Source of the DNA: Deltaproteobacteria bacterium UBA3076
GTDB taxonomy: Bacteria; Desulfobacterota; Dissulfuribacteria; Dissulfuribacterales; UBA3076
Reading direction: 5' to 3'
Assembly (NCBI GenBank): GCA_002367355.1
Contig: DFBQ01000051.1
Coordinates: 1 to 15,926 of the forward strand
DNA length: 15,926 nucleotides
Part shown: positions 1 through 6,356 of the stretch, in pieces
Layout of the letters: each line of letters starts with the position of its first letter
How positions within the stretch are numbered: the stretch's first letter is position 1
Made by a program: the position numbers and the translations under genes
Notes under the pieces: generated by a model
What the model was told of the DNA's origin: nothing
What the model saw: the letters and a program-made list of their open reading frames with translations, nothing else
Databases searched by the model: none

Positions 1-319
1 ATTTTCAACCCCTTCCCGAAGAAAAACCAACACCTTGAGGTGAAATTTACCACTTTATCACATTGAGCGACCCGAAAGCCCTATTTTTTCGTAAATCTTT
101 GGGGTAAAAAAGTTTTTGGACACTCTAAAAACCACATAAAGTCGCAGGGTTAGGAACAACGCAAATGCCTCAGTTTGCTGCCTTCACGCAGCGCCAGGCC
201 TTGAATGCTCTTGTTTTTTCTATCGTGATGTCCTTGATCAGTCCCTTGATGGCAAGATCGCCCCTGTCCGTTCAAAACGAAAACCGAGCCCTTCAACCGT
301 CCTGACTCAAGAGGAAGTT
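1..319. other. Gene-poor flank, no intact gene recognised
   Basis: No convincing gene is seen in this stretch. On the minus strand a frame of 33 codons (about 271 to 170) is open and reads like protein near its end (…KAWRCVKAAN, stop at 170-172), but it has no start codon and no family I recognise. It is interrupted upstream by stops and frame changes, so it may be the eroded 3' end of a lost gene. The rest (1-165) is AT-rich with several T or A runs and no clear terminator or promoter. Confidence 0.4.
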
Positions 320-468
320 GTAACTTCTCAATAAGTCTGGGTAACAGTCACTGGATTCCCGCCTTCGCGGGAATGACGATTCGGTCTAAACGCCTGTCAT
401 TCCAGCGAAAGCCGGAATCCATTGGATAGTCGCGAAATATGATTTACCCAGACTTATTGAGAAGTTAC
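320..468. repeat. 149-bp nested palindromic (MITE/REP-like) element
   Basis: Perfect 25-bp terminal inverted repeats lie at 320-344 and 444-468 (the left arm begins GTAACTTCTCAATAAGTC). Inside them is a second inverted pair of REP-type hairpins. The left hairpin, 355-374, has an 8-bp perfect stem ATTCCCGC/GCGGGAAT with loop CTTC. The right hairpin, 399-418, has stem ATTCCAGC/GCCGGAAT with one mismatch and loop GAAA. The two hairpins are near reverse complements of each other, so the whole unit folds as one long imperfect palindrome. It encodes no protein. It lies 11 bp past the stop of the XPB-like helicase gene, so its RNA could also act as a 3' end or stabilising structure. No target-site duplication is evident. 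Confidence 0.8.
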
Positions 469-479
469 CATCAGTACTG

Positions 480-2162
480 TTATTCCGGGACTTCAGCATC
501 ACCGCTGTTTTCGTAATAGCGGATTCGATATTTGTACCCCTGCTCAACAAGAAAAAGCTGGCGGTTTGCGGCAAAGCTCTGCTCGTCGGTCCCTTTTGAG
601 ACTATAGTGTAGAAATGGGAAGAGCACTGTTTCGGACGCAGTATACGGCCGAGTCGCTGGGCCTCTTCCTGTCGAGAGCCAAAGGTGCCGGAGACCTGGA
701 TCATCACATTGGCGTCAGGCAGGTCTACGGCAAAATTAGCCACTTTGGAGACAACCAGGATCTTGATTACCCCTTTCCTGAAATCCCCGTATAACCTCTC
801 GCGATCTTCGTGTTTGGTCCCACCGGTGATAAGGGGGAAGTTCAGCATCTTGGCGATATTTTTCACTTGTGAAATATATTGCCCGATAATCAGGATTTTG
901 TCGTCTGCGTGGTTAAAGATTAATTCCCTTGTCAGAATGAGTTTTCTAGAATTCTCTGCGGCTATGCGGAAGCGTTGTCTCTTGGGGGCGTGAGCGTATT
1001 CGAGTTCTTCCTCCGGAGGCAAAGGAATTCTGTACTCCGTGCATATGGCTTCGGCGATAAAACCCCGGCTCTCCAAAGTCTTCCAGGGCACATCATATCT
1101 CTTGGGGCCAATGAGGGCAAAGACATCCCCTTCCTTGCCGTCTTCTCGCACCAAGGTGGCGGTAAGTCCCAGACGCCGTTTGGCCTGAATCGCAGTTGTG
1201 GCTCGAAAGACCGGTGCGGGCAGAAGATGAACTTCATCATAGATAATAAGTCCCCAGTTATGTTCTGTAAAAATATCCAGATTGGCAAATGGCTCTTCTT
1301 TGGAGCGACGAAAGGTCAACATCTGGTAGGTCGTGATCGTTATCGGCCTGATATTCTTGGTAAGACCGGTAAACTCGCCGATCTCTTCAGGCGCGACCGT
1401 TGTCTTGGCGATCAGTTCGTTTTTCCATTGGTGGACTGATACGTTATTGGTAGTAATAATCAATGTGTAGTTGGCTATCCGGCTCATAATCCCCAACCCG
1501 ATGACAGTCTTGCCTGACCCGCATGCAAGGACAACTATGCCGCTGCCGCCGGAAGAGCGTCCTGATTGGTAAAAGGCATCCACGGCATCTATCTGATAAT
1601 CATGCAGGGCAAAGGGAAGGCCTTCAATATCAGTCCGGCGCAAGGCTATGTCAGTCGGCGCGCCGCGCACATACCCGCACAGATCTTTGACCGGATAACC
1701 GGCGTTGACCATGGCCTGCTTCAGATTACCGCGTTCGCCGGATTCAATGAAAAATCCGTCTTCGGTTTTCAAGAGCCGGAATCGTTTTAGCTCGTCATCA
1801 TGGGAGATCCTTTCAAGGATTACCTGATCTGTGATTCTTAACCTCAAACGTGTCCCGTCCTTTTCCAGGATGAGCTTGCCATATGCCCCATACCATTCTC
1901 TAATATCTACAAGAACGCCCGAAGGGGGCTCATAACGGGAGAAGTGATCCATGCCGCTGATGATATCGGCCAGGGGCACTTCAAGGGCAGCGGCATTCCA
2001 CAAGGACAAAGGAGTGACTTTATAGGTGTGTATGAACTCTGGCGATTTGACCAGTTCAGTAAAGCATGCCAGGAAATCCCGACACTCGGCATATTTTGGA
2101 TGCGCCACTTCAAGCATAAGGGTGTGATCACTTTGAACAATGAGAGGCCCGGGGTCAATCAT
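480..2162 (-). CDS. xpb: XPB/Rad25-type SF2 DNA helicase
   Basis: A 560-aa ATP-dependent DNA helicase/translocase of the XPB (ERCC3) family, expected to act in DNA repair or promoter-DNA remodelling in the cytoplasm. Residues about 5-125 match the XPB/Ssl2 N-terminal domain (begins GPLIVQSDHTLMLEV). About 130-180 correspond to the damage-recognition-like region. The motor follows: Walker A ACGSGKT at 213-219, DEVH box at 309-312, TAT at 335-337, the XPB-diagnostic RED motif at 339-341, and motif VI QRLGRILR at 502-509. Length is near that of mycobacterial XPB (Rv0861c). The ATG overlaps the stop of the upstream gene as ATGA (2159-2162), so translation is probably coupled. It is the last gene of a three-gene operon. 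In archaea XPB pairs with the nuclease Bax1, but no nuclease is seen here. The family call is secure; the cellular role is inferred. Confidence 0.95.
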   Translation of the reverse strand: MIDPGPLIVQSDHTLMLEVAHPKYAECRDFLACFTELVKSPEFIHTYKVTPLSLWNAAALEVPLADIISGMDHFSRYEPPSGVLVDIREWYGAYGKLILEKDGTRLRLRITDQVILERISHDDELKRFRLLKTEDGFFIESGERGNLKQAMVNAGYPVKDLCGYVRGAPTDIALRRTDIEGLPFALHDYQIDAVDAFYQSGRSSGGSGIVVLACGSGKTVIGLGIMSRIANYTLIITTNNVSVHQWKNELIAKTTVAPEEIGEFTGLTKNIRPITITTYQMLTFRRSKEEPFANLDIFTEHNWGLIIYDEVHLLPAPVFRATTAIQAKRRLGLTATLVREDGKEGDVFALIGPKRYDVPWKTLESRGFIAEAICTEYRIPLPPEEELEYAHAPKRQRFRIAAENSRKLILTRELIFNHADDKILIIGQYISQVKNIAKMLNFPLITGGTKHEDRERLYGDFRKGVIKILVVSKVANFAVDLPDANVMIQVSGTFGSRQEEAQRLGRILRPKQCSSHFYTIVSKGTDEQSFAANRQLFLVEQGYKYRIRYYENSGDAEVPE

Positions 2163-3847
2163 GAATCAATATCCTCAATATGAATGACATAGTCTTTTCC
2201 AAGTGTCTTGAGCGTACTTGCTACCAGGGCCTTGTGTTGCCTCAGATAGGTAATCGTGTTTGCTGACGGCTCTACTTCGACCGGGACCCTCTGCCGAATC
2301 AATGCCTTCCGGCATTTCTCAAACAGGAATTTGGCGGGAAAATATAAGGTAATACTGATCTTGCGTCTCAGGGTAAATGTTTTTTTCCTTTTCCGTTCGG
2401 GCCTTGCTTTGGTTATCTTTGCAAATACTGTTCTGGCCTTATCAGGTAAAGGCTTGAGAGATTTTTCCGTGTGTTTGACAAGCATGGGAACAAACTCTTG
2501 CTCCTCGAGTTTGGAAAAGAGCGCTTCAGGGGATCGCACAATTCGAAGAGAAGGAGTGATGTTTTTAACTGTAAAATCCTTTGCAAGCACCAGGTTTTTG
2601 TCCCCTTCCAGCAAGGCAAACCCATCATACAGGGTGAATACCTGTGAATGTCCTGCCCATTCCTCAAGTTCGGCCAACACGTTTTGAGGCAGGTTTTTGC
2701 CTGAGATGTCCTTAAGGAGATCAGTTACGTTTAGTGATTCATCCCGGGCCAATTGTGCTGCCACCTTCTTTTTCTTTAACTTCAAAATAGAGACCGTGTC
2801 GGCAGAGACAATGTCGGCCAGGGGGGCAAGTTCGGCCATTATGCCGGCTGGATAAAAAGGTGATTCCACGTGGATTTCAAAATTGGGCTGGACCGTTACC
2901 CTGGGGGAAATGATGTCTTTGTGCATGAAACGCAAAAAGCCTTGGTTTAACTTGAAACCCTTGAGTTTGTTCATTGAAGGATAAATCTTTTCGTCTTCAC
3001 TCCAGTCATATGCCACGCTAAGATAACCCAGGGTTAGAGGAATACCTTCCAGGAAACGTTCCACATAGCGGCCTTCCACTTTTTCAAAGGCATTTGGGTC
3101 CTTGACTGATATGGTTTTATAATCATCAGAATACCTCTTGCCTTCACGAAAATTACCATATCGCCCATCACGCTTGTCTGACGGATGCTTATAGTGCGGT
3201 TTCTCAGGGATAAGAAACCAGGGATGCTCGGATTTCAGGTATTGGACCAGCGATGCGACGCTATACCAGACGTTGCTTTCACACCCCTTCAGGATGTCTA
3301 ATAAAAGCCTTCTGCTCTTGGCAAAATCGAGGTGAGGGAGTATGCAGGTCGCGCATCCACTATAGTCGAATGTATTGAGACATCCTTGGACCCCGGTTTG
3401 AAGCAACTCATTTTCGCTGTAACTGTAGTGTTCAATCAGGACATTCAGGATAAATTGTTCCTGGTCTTGAAGCGACAGGGCCATGAAACGGTTGTATTTC
3501 TTTTCCTGATATTCGATATAGTTATCGGGATAGGATGGTTCTCTGCTGGAATAGCCGAGATACCTTCCCTTTGTATCGTAATTAACAAAACCGAGTTTCA
3601 GGGCCACCCAATCCACATAGCCGAGCCAGGTTCCCCGGGCATTCGCTTCTACCTGTTCCACCGCATCAGGATCTGTTATCAGTTTGGCCAGTCTTCTTGC
3701 GTCCACCTTTGGCAGGTTATTGCCTCTGGTTGAGCGCTTGACATCTCGATTTGCAACGTAGTCCACAAAGACATGCAGGTCTTTCCGAAGATCGCACGGG
3801 TTGGTAAATACGTCCGGATCGTTCACATCTATGCGCGCCAACTTCAT
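2159..3847 (-). CDS. XPB-partner protein with XPB/Ssl2-like N-terminal ('Helicase_C_3') domain
   Basis: A 562-aa cytoplasmic protein. Residues about 313-455 (VTVQPNFEIHV … LPQNVLAELEEWAGH … VLAKDF … RSPEALFSKLEEQEFVP) fit the Helicase_C_3 family. That domain also forms the N-terminus of XPB helicases and the C-terminal part of mycobacterial Rv0862c, whose gene neighbours XPB. The N-terminal 300 residues are helical and unrecognised, with a Cys group (C156, C165, C168, C189) that could bind a metal. The last ~100 residues are basic (ERKRKK near 475). There is no Walker motif, so it is not itself an ATPase. It overlaps the helicase gene at 2159-2162 and the upstream gene at 3844-3847, both as ATGA. 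The likely role is regulatory or DNA-binding partner of the helicase; this is inferred from domain and context. Confidence 0.8.
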   Translation of the reverse strand: MKLARIDVNDPDVFTNPCDLRKDLHVFVDYVANRDVKRSTRGNNLPKVDARRLAKLITDPDAVEQVEANARGTWLGYVDWVALKLGFVNYDTKGRYLGYSSREPSYPDNYIEYQEKKYNRFMALSLQDQEQFILNVLIEHYSYSENELLQTGVQGCLNTFDYSGCATCILPHLDFAKSRRLLLDILKGCESNVWYSVASLVQYLKSEHPWFLIPEKPHYKHPSDKRDGRYGNFREGKRYSDDYKTISVKDPNAFEKVEGRYVERFLEGIPLTLGYLSVAYDWSEDEKIYPSMNKLKGFKLNQGFLRFMHKDIISPRVTVQPNFEIHVESPFYPAGIMAELAPLADIVSADTVSILKLKKKKVAAQLARDESLNVTDLLKDISGKNLPQNVLAELEEWAGHSQVFTLYDGFALLEGDKNLVLAKDFTVKNITPSLRIVRSPEALFSKLEEQEFVPMLVKHTEKSLKPLPDKARTVFAKITKARPERKRKKTFTLRRKISITLYFPAKFLFEKCRKALIRQRVPVEVEPSANTITYLRQHKALVASTLKTLGKDYVIHIEDIDS

Positions 3848-5253
3848 GGTATAGACCTCACCACGAATCCTGATTTTGTTACCAGTCTCTCTATTTCGCC
3901 AAGCAGCCCTCTGGGAAAGGCGATAAAGTCGTTAGGCAAAAAGACAAGCTTCGCGGGGTCGGAAAATGATTTTTCAATCGCTACTTTCAGACTCAGGTCT
4001 CTCACCTTGGCAACGAGAAGGTCTTGATGAATTATCAATTTCCCCCACAGCGCTTTTACCTTTTTAATCGCATCCCCAAAGCACGGCACATTGTCCCTAA
4101 GCCAGATTGTCAAAGGTTCTTGACAAACGCTGTTGAAGATTCGCCCGAGCCTCACCATGTCGGGGGCTGCAGTCAGTTGAGAACCAATGACCTTGAAATC
4201 TGATATCCCGGCCAGAGTCTCCAAGTCCTTGTAGGGAACGGTTGCCAGGTCTACTATGAGGTCTTGCTCCTTGCCGGGTCGCAAATAGCGGGTGAAGGGC
4301 AAATCTCTGCCGGTCTCCGGATAATCCTCTGCCATGCGATAGCAAGTTTGATTATTGACCACCTTTTTTGACAGACATCCCCACATCCAGCCTGCATGGC
4401 AGATCTCGCGTGGATACTGATGTACATCATCGAGATGGAGGCCATGACAAAAGATCTTCAGGACCGGTTCCAGTTGCCCATCCGCAAGCCACTCATCGGG
4501 CCTGAGCATCGAAAGCGCATAGCTCACAGCGTCAGTGAGACAAAACCGTTCAGCCCGCAACTTATCGGCTTTCTGCTTTGCCAGGGCACCGGCCCAGCCA
4601 GCCTTTTGCCACTTGTGCAGGTACTCGGCCTTGAATGCCTTTTTGCCCATACATAGCTCTCTGTCCGTTACGTTCAGCCTGAATTCTTCTCCATCTATTA
4701 CTGGAAGGTTGCCACCACCACCGGTTATTTCCAGCAGCTTTTTCCTCAGGACCGATTCGTTCGAATTCCCAGGATCTGAGACGTCTCTGATCGGCTCAAG
4801 GGGAGAAGCAAGAAATTTCTGAAATTCGGCAGGGAAAAGAAAGATCAATCTCTCCAATTTTGCGCTCTTTGTCCAAGCCCCGGTATCTTCAGCAAAAAGC
4901 AATACACCACGGCGAATGAGAGACTGCTTTACCTGTTTAAAGACATCTTTATACTTCTTTGTAAACGTAGTACTCCACAAAAATTTTCTATTAGGGGGAC
5001 CATAAATGCAATCAAAAAAGGCAACATCAACTGCCCGAGATTTCTGTTTAAGCGCATGCAGGACAATGATCTCCTTTTGGGTCAGCGTGTCCATGGCTTT
5101 GGCAACACCCTGGTCAGAGAGGATGAAATTTTCCAAAAACTTGCGATTCTTTGCCTCTTTGGGTGAAAAACCACGAGCCTTGCATATGGCCTTGATATCA
5201 GCAGTACTCAGTTCCTTACTGCACATCCGTGCTACAATTTCTGAAGTATTCAT
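3844..5253 (-). CDS. Conserved protein, first gene of the XPB operon
   Basis: A 469-aa protein without signal peptide or membrane segments. The first ~50 residues (ELSTADIKAICKARGFSPKE) look like a small SAP-like or helical DNA-binding motif. Residues about 55-140 (LTQKEIIVLHALKQ … VKQSLIRRGVLLFAED) look like a winged-helix domain as in the N-terminus of Rv0862c-type helicase-associated proteins. The C-terminal ~65 residues (KLIIHQDLLVAKVRD … LPNDFIAFPRGLLGEIERLVTKSGF) resemble the closing part of a Helicase_C_3 domain. The middle is unrecognised. Together with the next gene it may correspond to a split Rv0862c-like partner. The ATG at 5253 is the first good start, although the ribosome-binding site is weak (GTTGAG just upstream). 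Biochemical function is unknown; association with the helicase is inferred from the overlapping operon. Confidence 0.75.
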   Translation of the reverse strand: MNTSEIVARMCSKELSTADIKAICKARGFSPKEAKNRKFLENFILSDQGVAKAMDTLTQKEIIVLHALKQKSRAVDVAFFDCIYGPPNRKFLWSTTFTKKYKDVFKQVKQSLIRRGVLLFAEDTGAWTKSAKLERLIFLFPAEFQKFLASPLEPIRDVSDPGNSNESVLRKKLLEITGGGGNLPVIDGEEFRLNVTDRELCMGKKAFKAEYLHKWQKAGWAGALAKQKADKLRAERFCLTDAVSYALSMLRPDEWLADGQLEPVLKIFCHGLHLDDVHQYPREICHAGWMWGCLSKKVVNNQTCYRMAEDYPETGRDLPFTRYLRPGKEQDLIVDLATVPYKDLETLAGISDFKVIGSQLTAAPDMVRLGRIFNSVCQEPLTIWLRDNVPCFGDAIKKVKALWGKLIIHQDLLVAKVRDLSLKVAIEKSFSDPAKLVFLPNDFIAFPRGLLGEIERLVTKSGFVVRSIP

Positions 5254-5511
5254 GACTCAACTAAAGATTTTAGCGCCTCGGCAATCATTGAAAGAACCAT
5301 TTTGAATCGAAGGATTGAGATAGGTCATAACAGAATTACGCAGATTTGGCATTTCTATATATTGCCATTTTTGAGTTCCGAATATACCTCCATGAACGAA
5401 AAATCAATAAAAAAGGGACAGGCAAATTATTTTCTCGATTGAATCTTCACATAATATGTGCTACACATATTATGTGTGGCCAAGGCTTTTCCACTACTAC
5501 AGGAGGATTAT
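5254..5511. promoter_or_regulatory. Divergent intergenic region between XPB operon and toxin-antitoxin pair
   Basis: This 258-bp AT-rich spacer separates the minus-strand helicase operon from the plus-strand antitoxin gene, so it must contain both promoters. A possible plus-strand promoter is TTGAAT (5439-5444), 17 bp, then TACACA (5462-5467), which would be covered by the palindromic operator at 5448-5476. No convincing minus-strand promoter can be picked by eye. Confidence applies to the regional role, not to the individual boxes. Confidence 0.4.
5448..5476. promoter_or_regulatory. Double palindromic operator of the toxin-antitoxin module
   Basis: CACATAATATGTG (5448-5460) is followed, after CTA, by its exact reverse complement CACATATTATGTG (5464-5476). 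Each 13-mer is itself a palindrome around its central base, so the site offers two dyads about 16 bp apart. That suits cooperative binding of two ribbon-helix-helix antitoxin dimers. It lies 36 bp before the antitoxin ATG and overlaps the likely promoter, as expected for autorepression by an antitoxin or antitoxin-toxin complex. Confidence 0.75.
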
Positions 5512-5745
5512 ATGCCGAATATTACCATGTCTATGGACGAAGATCTTATACGAAAAGCGCGCAAGATTGCCGTGGAAAAAAATACTACTATGACAGCAAT
5601 GGTAAGAAGCTATCTTAGAAAACTTGTAGCGCGGGAAGATCAAAAAAAAGATAGGATTATCACGGAACTGGATGTTTTGTATCGTGCGACTGAAAGAAGG
5701 ATTGGGCCTGTGACATGGACTAGGGATGAGTTGTATGAAAGATAG
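5512..5745 (+). CDS. vapB: Ribbon-helix-helix antitoxin (VapB-like)
   Basis: A 77-aa protein. The N-terminal strand and two helices (NITMSMDEDLIRKARKIAVE, then TTMTAMVRSYLRKL) are a typical ribbon-helix-helix DNA-binding domain. The C-terminal tail (IGPVTWTRDELYER) is of the type that wraps a PIN-domain toxin. The start at 5512 is chosen over an in-frame ATG at 5458 because a strong AGGAGG (5501-5506) lies 5 bases before it, and the upstream codons would run through the palindromic operator. It probably neutralises the downstream PIN RNase and represses its own promoter. It overlaps the toxin gene by 11 bases. The RHH call is strong; the exact antitoxin family name is less sure. Confidence 0.88.
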   Translation: MPNITMSMDEDLIRKARKIAVEKNTTMTAMVRSYLRKLVAREDQKKDRIITELDVLYRATERRIGPVTWTRDELYER

Positions 5746-6199
5746 GTTTTTTCTGGACACAAATATTTTTGTCTATGCCCACGATGGACAGGATAGGGAA
5801 AAACAGTCCGTTAGTCGTCGTCTGATTTTCGATGCTATCAAGAATGAGAGCGGTGTTATTTCAGCTCAGGTGCTAAGTGAATTCTGGGTAACTGTCACTA
5901 GAAAGATACCTGATCCGTTGCCTTTTGATTTTGCCATGCGCGCGATTGAGTTATATGGTTCCCTGGACATTAAAGAAATTGATTATCAACTTGTATTGTC
6001 AGCTGTCTCTTTGCAGAAAAAATATCTTCTGTCCTATTGGGACTCCCTGATTATTTCTGCTGCCAAGGGTTCCATGTGTCGAATTCTCTATTCAGAAGAT
6101 CTGAATTCCGGCCAGGATATTGAAGGAGTTGTGGTAGTGAATCCTTTTCAGTCCGGAGAAAAATCGTTGTTGAATGAGTTGCCGATTTATACAAATTGA
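5735..6199 (+). CDS. vapC: PIN-domain ribonuclease toxin (VapC-like)
   Basis: A 154-aa PIN-domain protein, expected to be a Mg2+-dependent endoribonuclease. The acidic active-site residues are in place: D8 in FFLDTN, E49 in VLSEFW, D103 in YWDSLI, and E121/D122 in ILYSEDL. The fold ends with the usual hydrophobic strand (GVVVVNPF). The start at 5735 is preferred because AGGGATGAG ends 4 bases before it. An ATG at 5726 (three residues longer) would leave no spacing for a ribosome-binding site. The gene overlaps the antitoxin's last codons, giving coupled translation. The length is slightly above the usual ~130-145 because of a C-terminal tail. The RNA target cannot be told from sequence. Confidence 0.9.
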   Translation: MKDRFFLDTNIFVYAHDGQDREKQSVSRRLIFDAIKNESGVISAQVLSEFWVTVTRKIPDPLPFDFAMRAIELYGSLDIKEIDYQLVLSAVSLQKKYLLSYWDSLIISAAKGSMCRILYSEDLNSGQDIEGVVVVNPFQSGEKSLLNELPIYTN

Positions 6200-6214
6200 A
6201 ACATTTATACCGAC

Positions 6215-6331
6215 ATGGTGAGACAAGCCCGATTGGATGCGCCTGTTGTTTTGCACCATGTCATGGCACGTGGAATAGGGCAACGGCCAATTTTTATTGA
6301 TAATTTTCCGATTGATAGAAAAAGGCTAGCA
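6215..6331 (+). pseudogene. Truncated REP-associated Y1 (IS200-like) transposase
   Basis: The first ~39 codons (MVRQARLDAPVVLHHVMARG, then IGQRPIFIDN) match the highly characteristic N-terminus of REP-associated tyrosine transposases (TnpA_REP/RAYT), normally 'MPRQARIDAPGALHHVIARG…IFxDDxDR'. The similarity stops around DRKRLA. Nothing downstream encodes the HUH pair or the catalytic tyrosine of the ~230-320 aa family, and the next gene on the other strand begins to occupy the sequence at 6357. It starts 15 bp after the toxin stop and has no clear ribosome-binding site. It is a dead remnant marking an insertion or deletion breakpoint. Confidence 0.75.
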
Positions 6332-6351
6332 GTCCGCGAGCGGGGGCGGAC
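6316..6351 (-). terminator. Possible terminator of the AAA ATPase gene
   Basis: Read on the minus strand, GTCCGC … GCGGAC forms a 6-bp GC stem (6346-6351 with 6332-6337) 6 bp after the ATPase stop. It is followed by TGCTAGCCTTTTTC, so the T run begins 8 bases after the stem. The spacing is longer than ideal, so this is a weak intrinsic-terminator call. Confidence 0.35.
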
Positions 6352-6356
6352 AGCTC

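Noticed and set aside
170..271. Short coding remnant on the minus strand
   Set aside because: Only 33 codons, no start, no recognised family; kept as a comment in the flank entry, not as a gene.
386..574. Minus-strand open frame of 62 codons over the palindromic element
   Set aside because: Half of it is translated REP palindrome (…WIPAFAGMTG), which produces spurious short frames in many genomes, and the rest overlaps the helicase gene end.
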